12,488 bases of DNA, taken from the NCBI GenBank assembly GCA_020625635.1, contig JAHLBL010000028.1, forward strand, positions 1 through 12,488. Direction: 5' to 3'. The notes under the pieces are model-generated. The model worked only from the letters and a program-made list of their open reading frames with translations, was not told where the DNA came from and made no database searches. Below are positions 12,320-12,488 of this stretch, piece by piece. The stretch is from a bacterium (GTDB lineage Bacteria > Bacillota > Clostridia > Oscillospirales > Acutalibacteraceae). The position numbers were made by a program, and so were the translations under genes. Numbering within the stretch: the first letter of the stretch is position 1; each line of letters starts with the position of its first letter.

Positions 12320-12352
12320 ATTATAGTTACGCGGGATGAAAAGTTTTGTCAT
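12320..12352 (-). promoter_or_regulatory. spoIIE promoter with 21-bp spacer (Spo0A-type sigma-A)
   Basis: On the minus strand ATGACA (12347-12352) and a perfect TATAAT (12320-12325) are separated by 21 bp. In Bacillus subtilis, spoIIE and spoIIG have sigma-A promoters with 21-22 bp between the boxes and need Spo0A-P for activity. No good -35 is present at the normal 17-bp spacing. A partial 0A-box-like TGTCATA overlaps the -35 on the plus strand (12347-12353; consensus TGTCGAA). Confidence 0.6.
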
Positions 12353-12364
12353 AAGGTGTAGGAT

Positions 12365-12397
12365 AGAAAAAATAAATACGCCCGCTATAAGCGAGCG
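12365..12397 (-). terminator. Rho-independent terminator of an upstream minus-strand gene outside the window
   Basis: On the minus strand CGCTCGCT (12397-12390) pairs with AGCGGGCG (12386-12379; one G-U) around a 3-nt loop and is followed by TATTTATTTTTT. It ends a transcript entering from the right, just before the spoIIE promoter. Confidence 0.7.
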
Positions 12398-12447
12398 TTA
12401 AAGCCTGAGTAATATCGGCGGACGCCTTTGTCCGATAATAAAAAATC

Positions 12448-12483
12448 GGCTCTATAATAAAAGTTGGGGTAACAAATAGAGCC
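12448..12483. repeat. 7-bp inverted repeat at the right edge, possible insertion-sequence end
   Basis: GGCTCTA (12448-12454) and TAGAGCC (12477-12483) are a perfect inverted repeat with 22 nt between them. Terminal repeats of ISL3-type elements begin with GGCTCT-like sequence, and the inner part (AAAGTTGGGG) also has that look, but this is recalled resemblance only. It could equally be an RNA hairpin. Just to the left, ATCGG..GAC (12415-12423) can pair with GTCCGAT (12430-12436). Confidence 0.3.
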
Positions 12484-12488
12484 TACTG

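Overview
The window looks like a chromosomal segment from a spore-forming, Gram-positive Clostridia, most like the Ruminococcaceae/Oscillospiraceae gut lineages. The evidence is two sporulation genes (spoVAD and spoIIE), strong AGGAGG-type ribosome binding sites, sigma-A-like promoters, a VanW-domain cell-envelope protein and a UgtP-type glycosyltransferase. Identifications come from reading motifs by eye; no database search was run.

Left part (1-2430, AT-rich, accessory in character). A gene cut by the left edge (minus strand) lies behind a small XRE-type regulator (minus strand). Divergent from it is a two-gene operon: a single-pass membrane protein with a DUF1700/HAAS-like (DUF6120-like) N-terminus, and a small secreted protein. 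Both divergent promoters are near consensus, and a 13-bp palindrome covers the regulator's -35 box. A terminator, a 52-bp imperfect inverted repeat and a monocistronic PadR-type regulator follow.

Region 2390-2913 holds no full gene. It carries a likely remnant of an IS256-type transposase start, two inverted repeats (one terminator-like) and a 38-codon ORF whose ATG overlaps the spoVAD stop.

Middle part (2914-6077). An orphan spoVAD (minus) diverges from a TfoX N-terminal-domain protein (plus). The latter converges on a large membrane-anchored VanW-domain protein (minus), and one GC-rich hairpin serves as terminator for both.

Right part (6078-12488, more GC-rich). A good sigma-A promoter at 6223-6251 is followed by an approximately 270-nt leader with several hairpins and then a tight three-gene operon: a MGDG-synthase/UgtP-type glycosyltransferase, a lipoprotein serpin, and an LPG-synthase-TM (flippase-like) membrane protein. 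This suggests a module that makes and places a membrane glycolipid, with an extracytoplasmic serpin added. The operon ends tail-to-tail with a 4-bp overlap against spoIIE (minus). The spoIIE promoter appears to have the unusual 21-bp spacer known from Spo0A-activated sigma-A promoters, which moves the likely start codon 66 nt inward. The right edge has a terminator for an unseen upstream minus-strand gene and a short inverted repeat that may be the end of an insertion sequence.

The most notable observations are the serpin, whose reactive loop keeps canonical length but has a hinge sequence unsuited to protease inhibition, its place in a glycolipid operon, the structured leader before that operon, and the XRE-controlled membrane/secreted protein pair.
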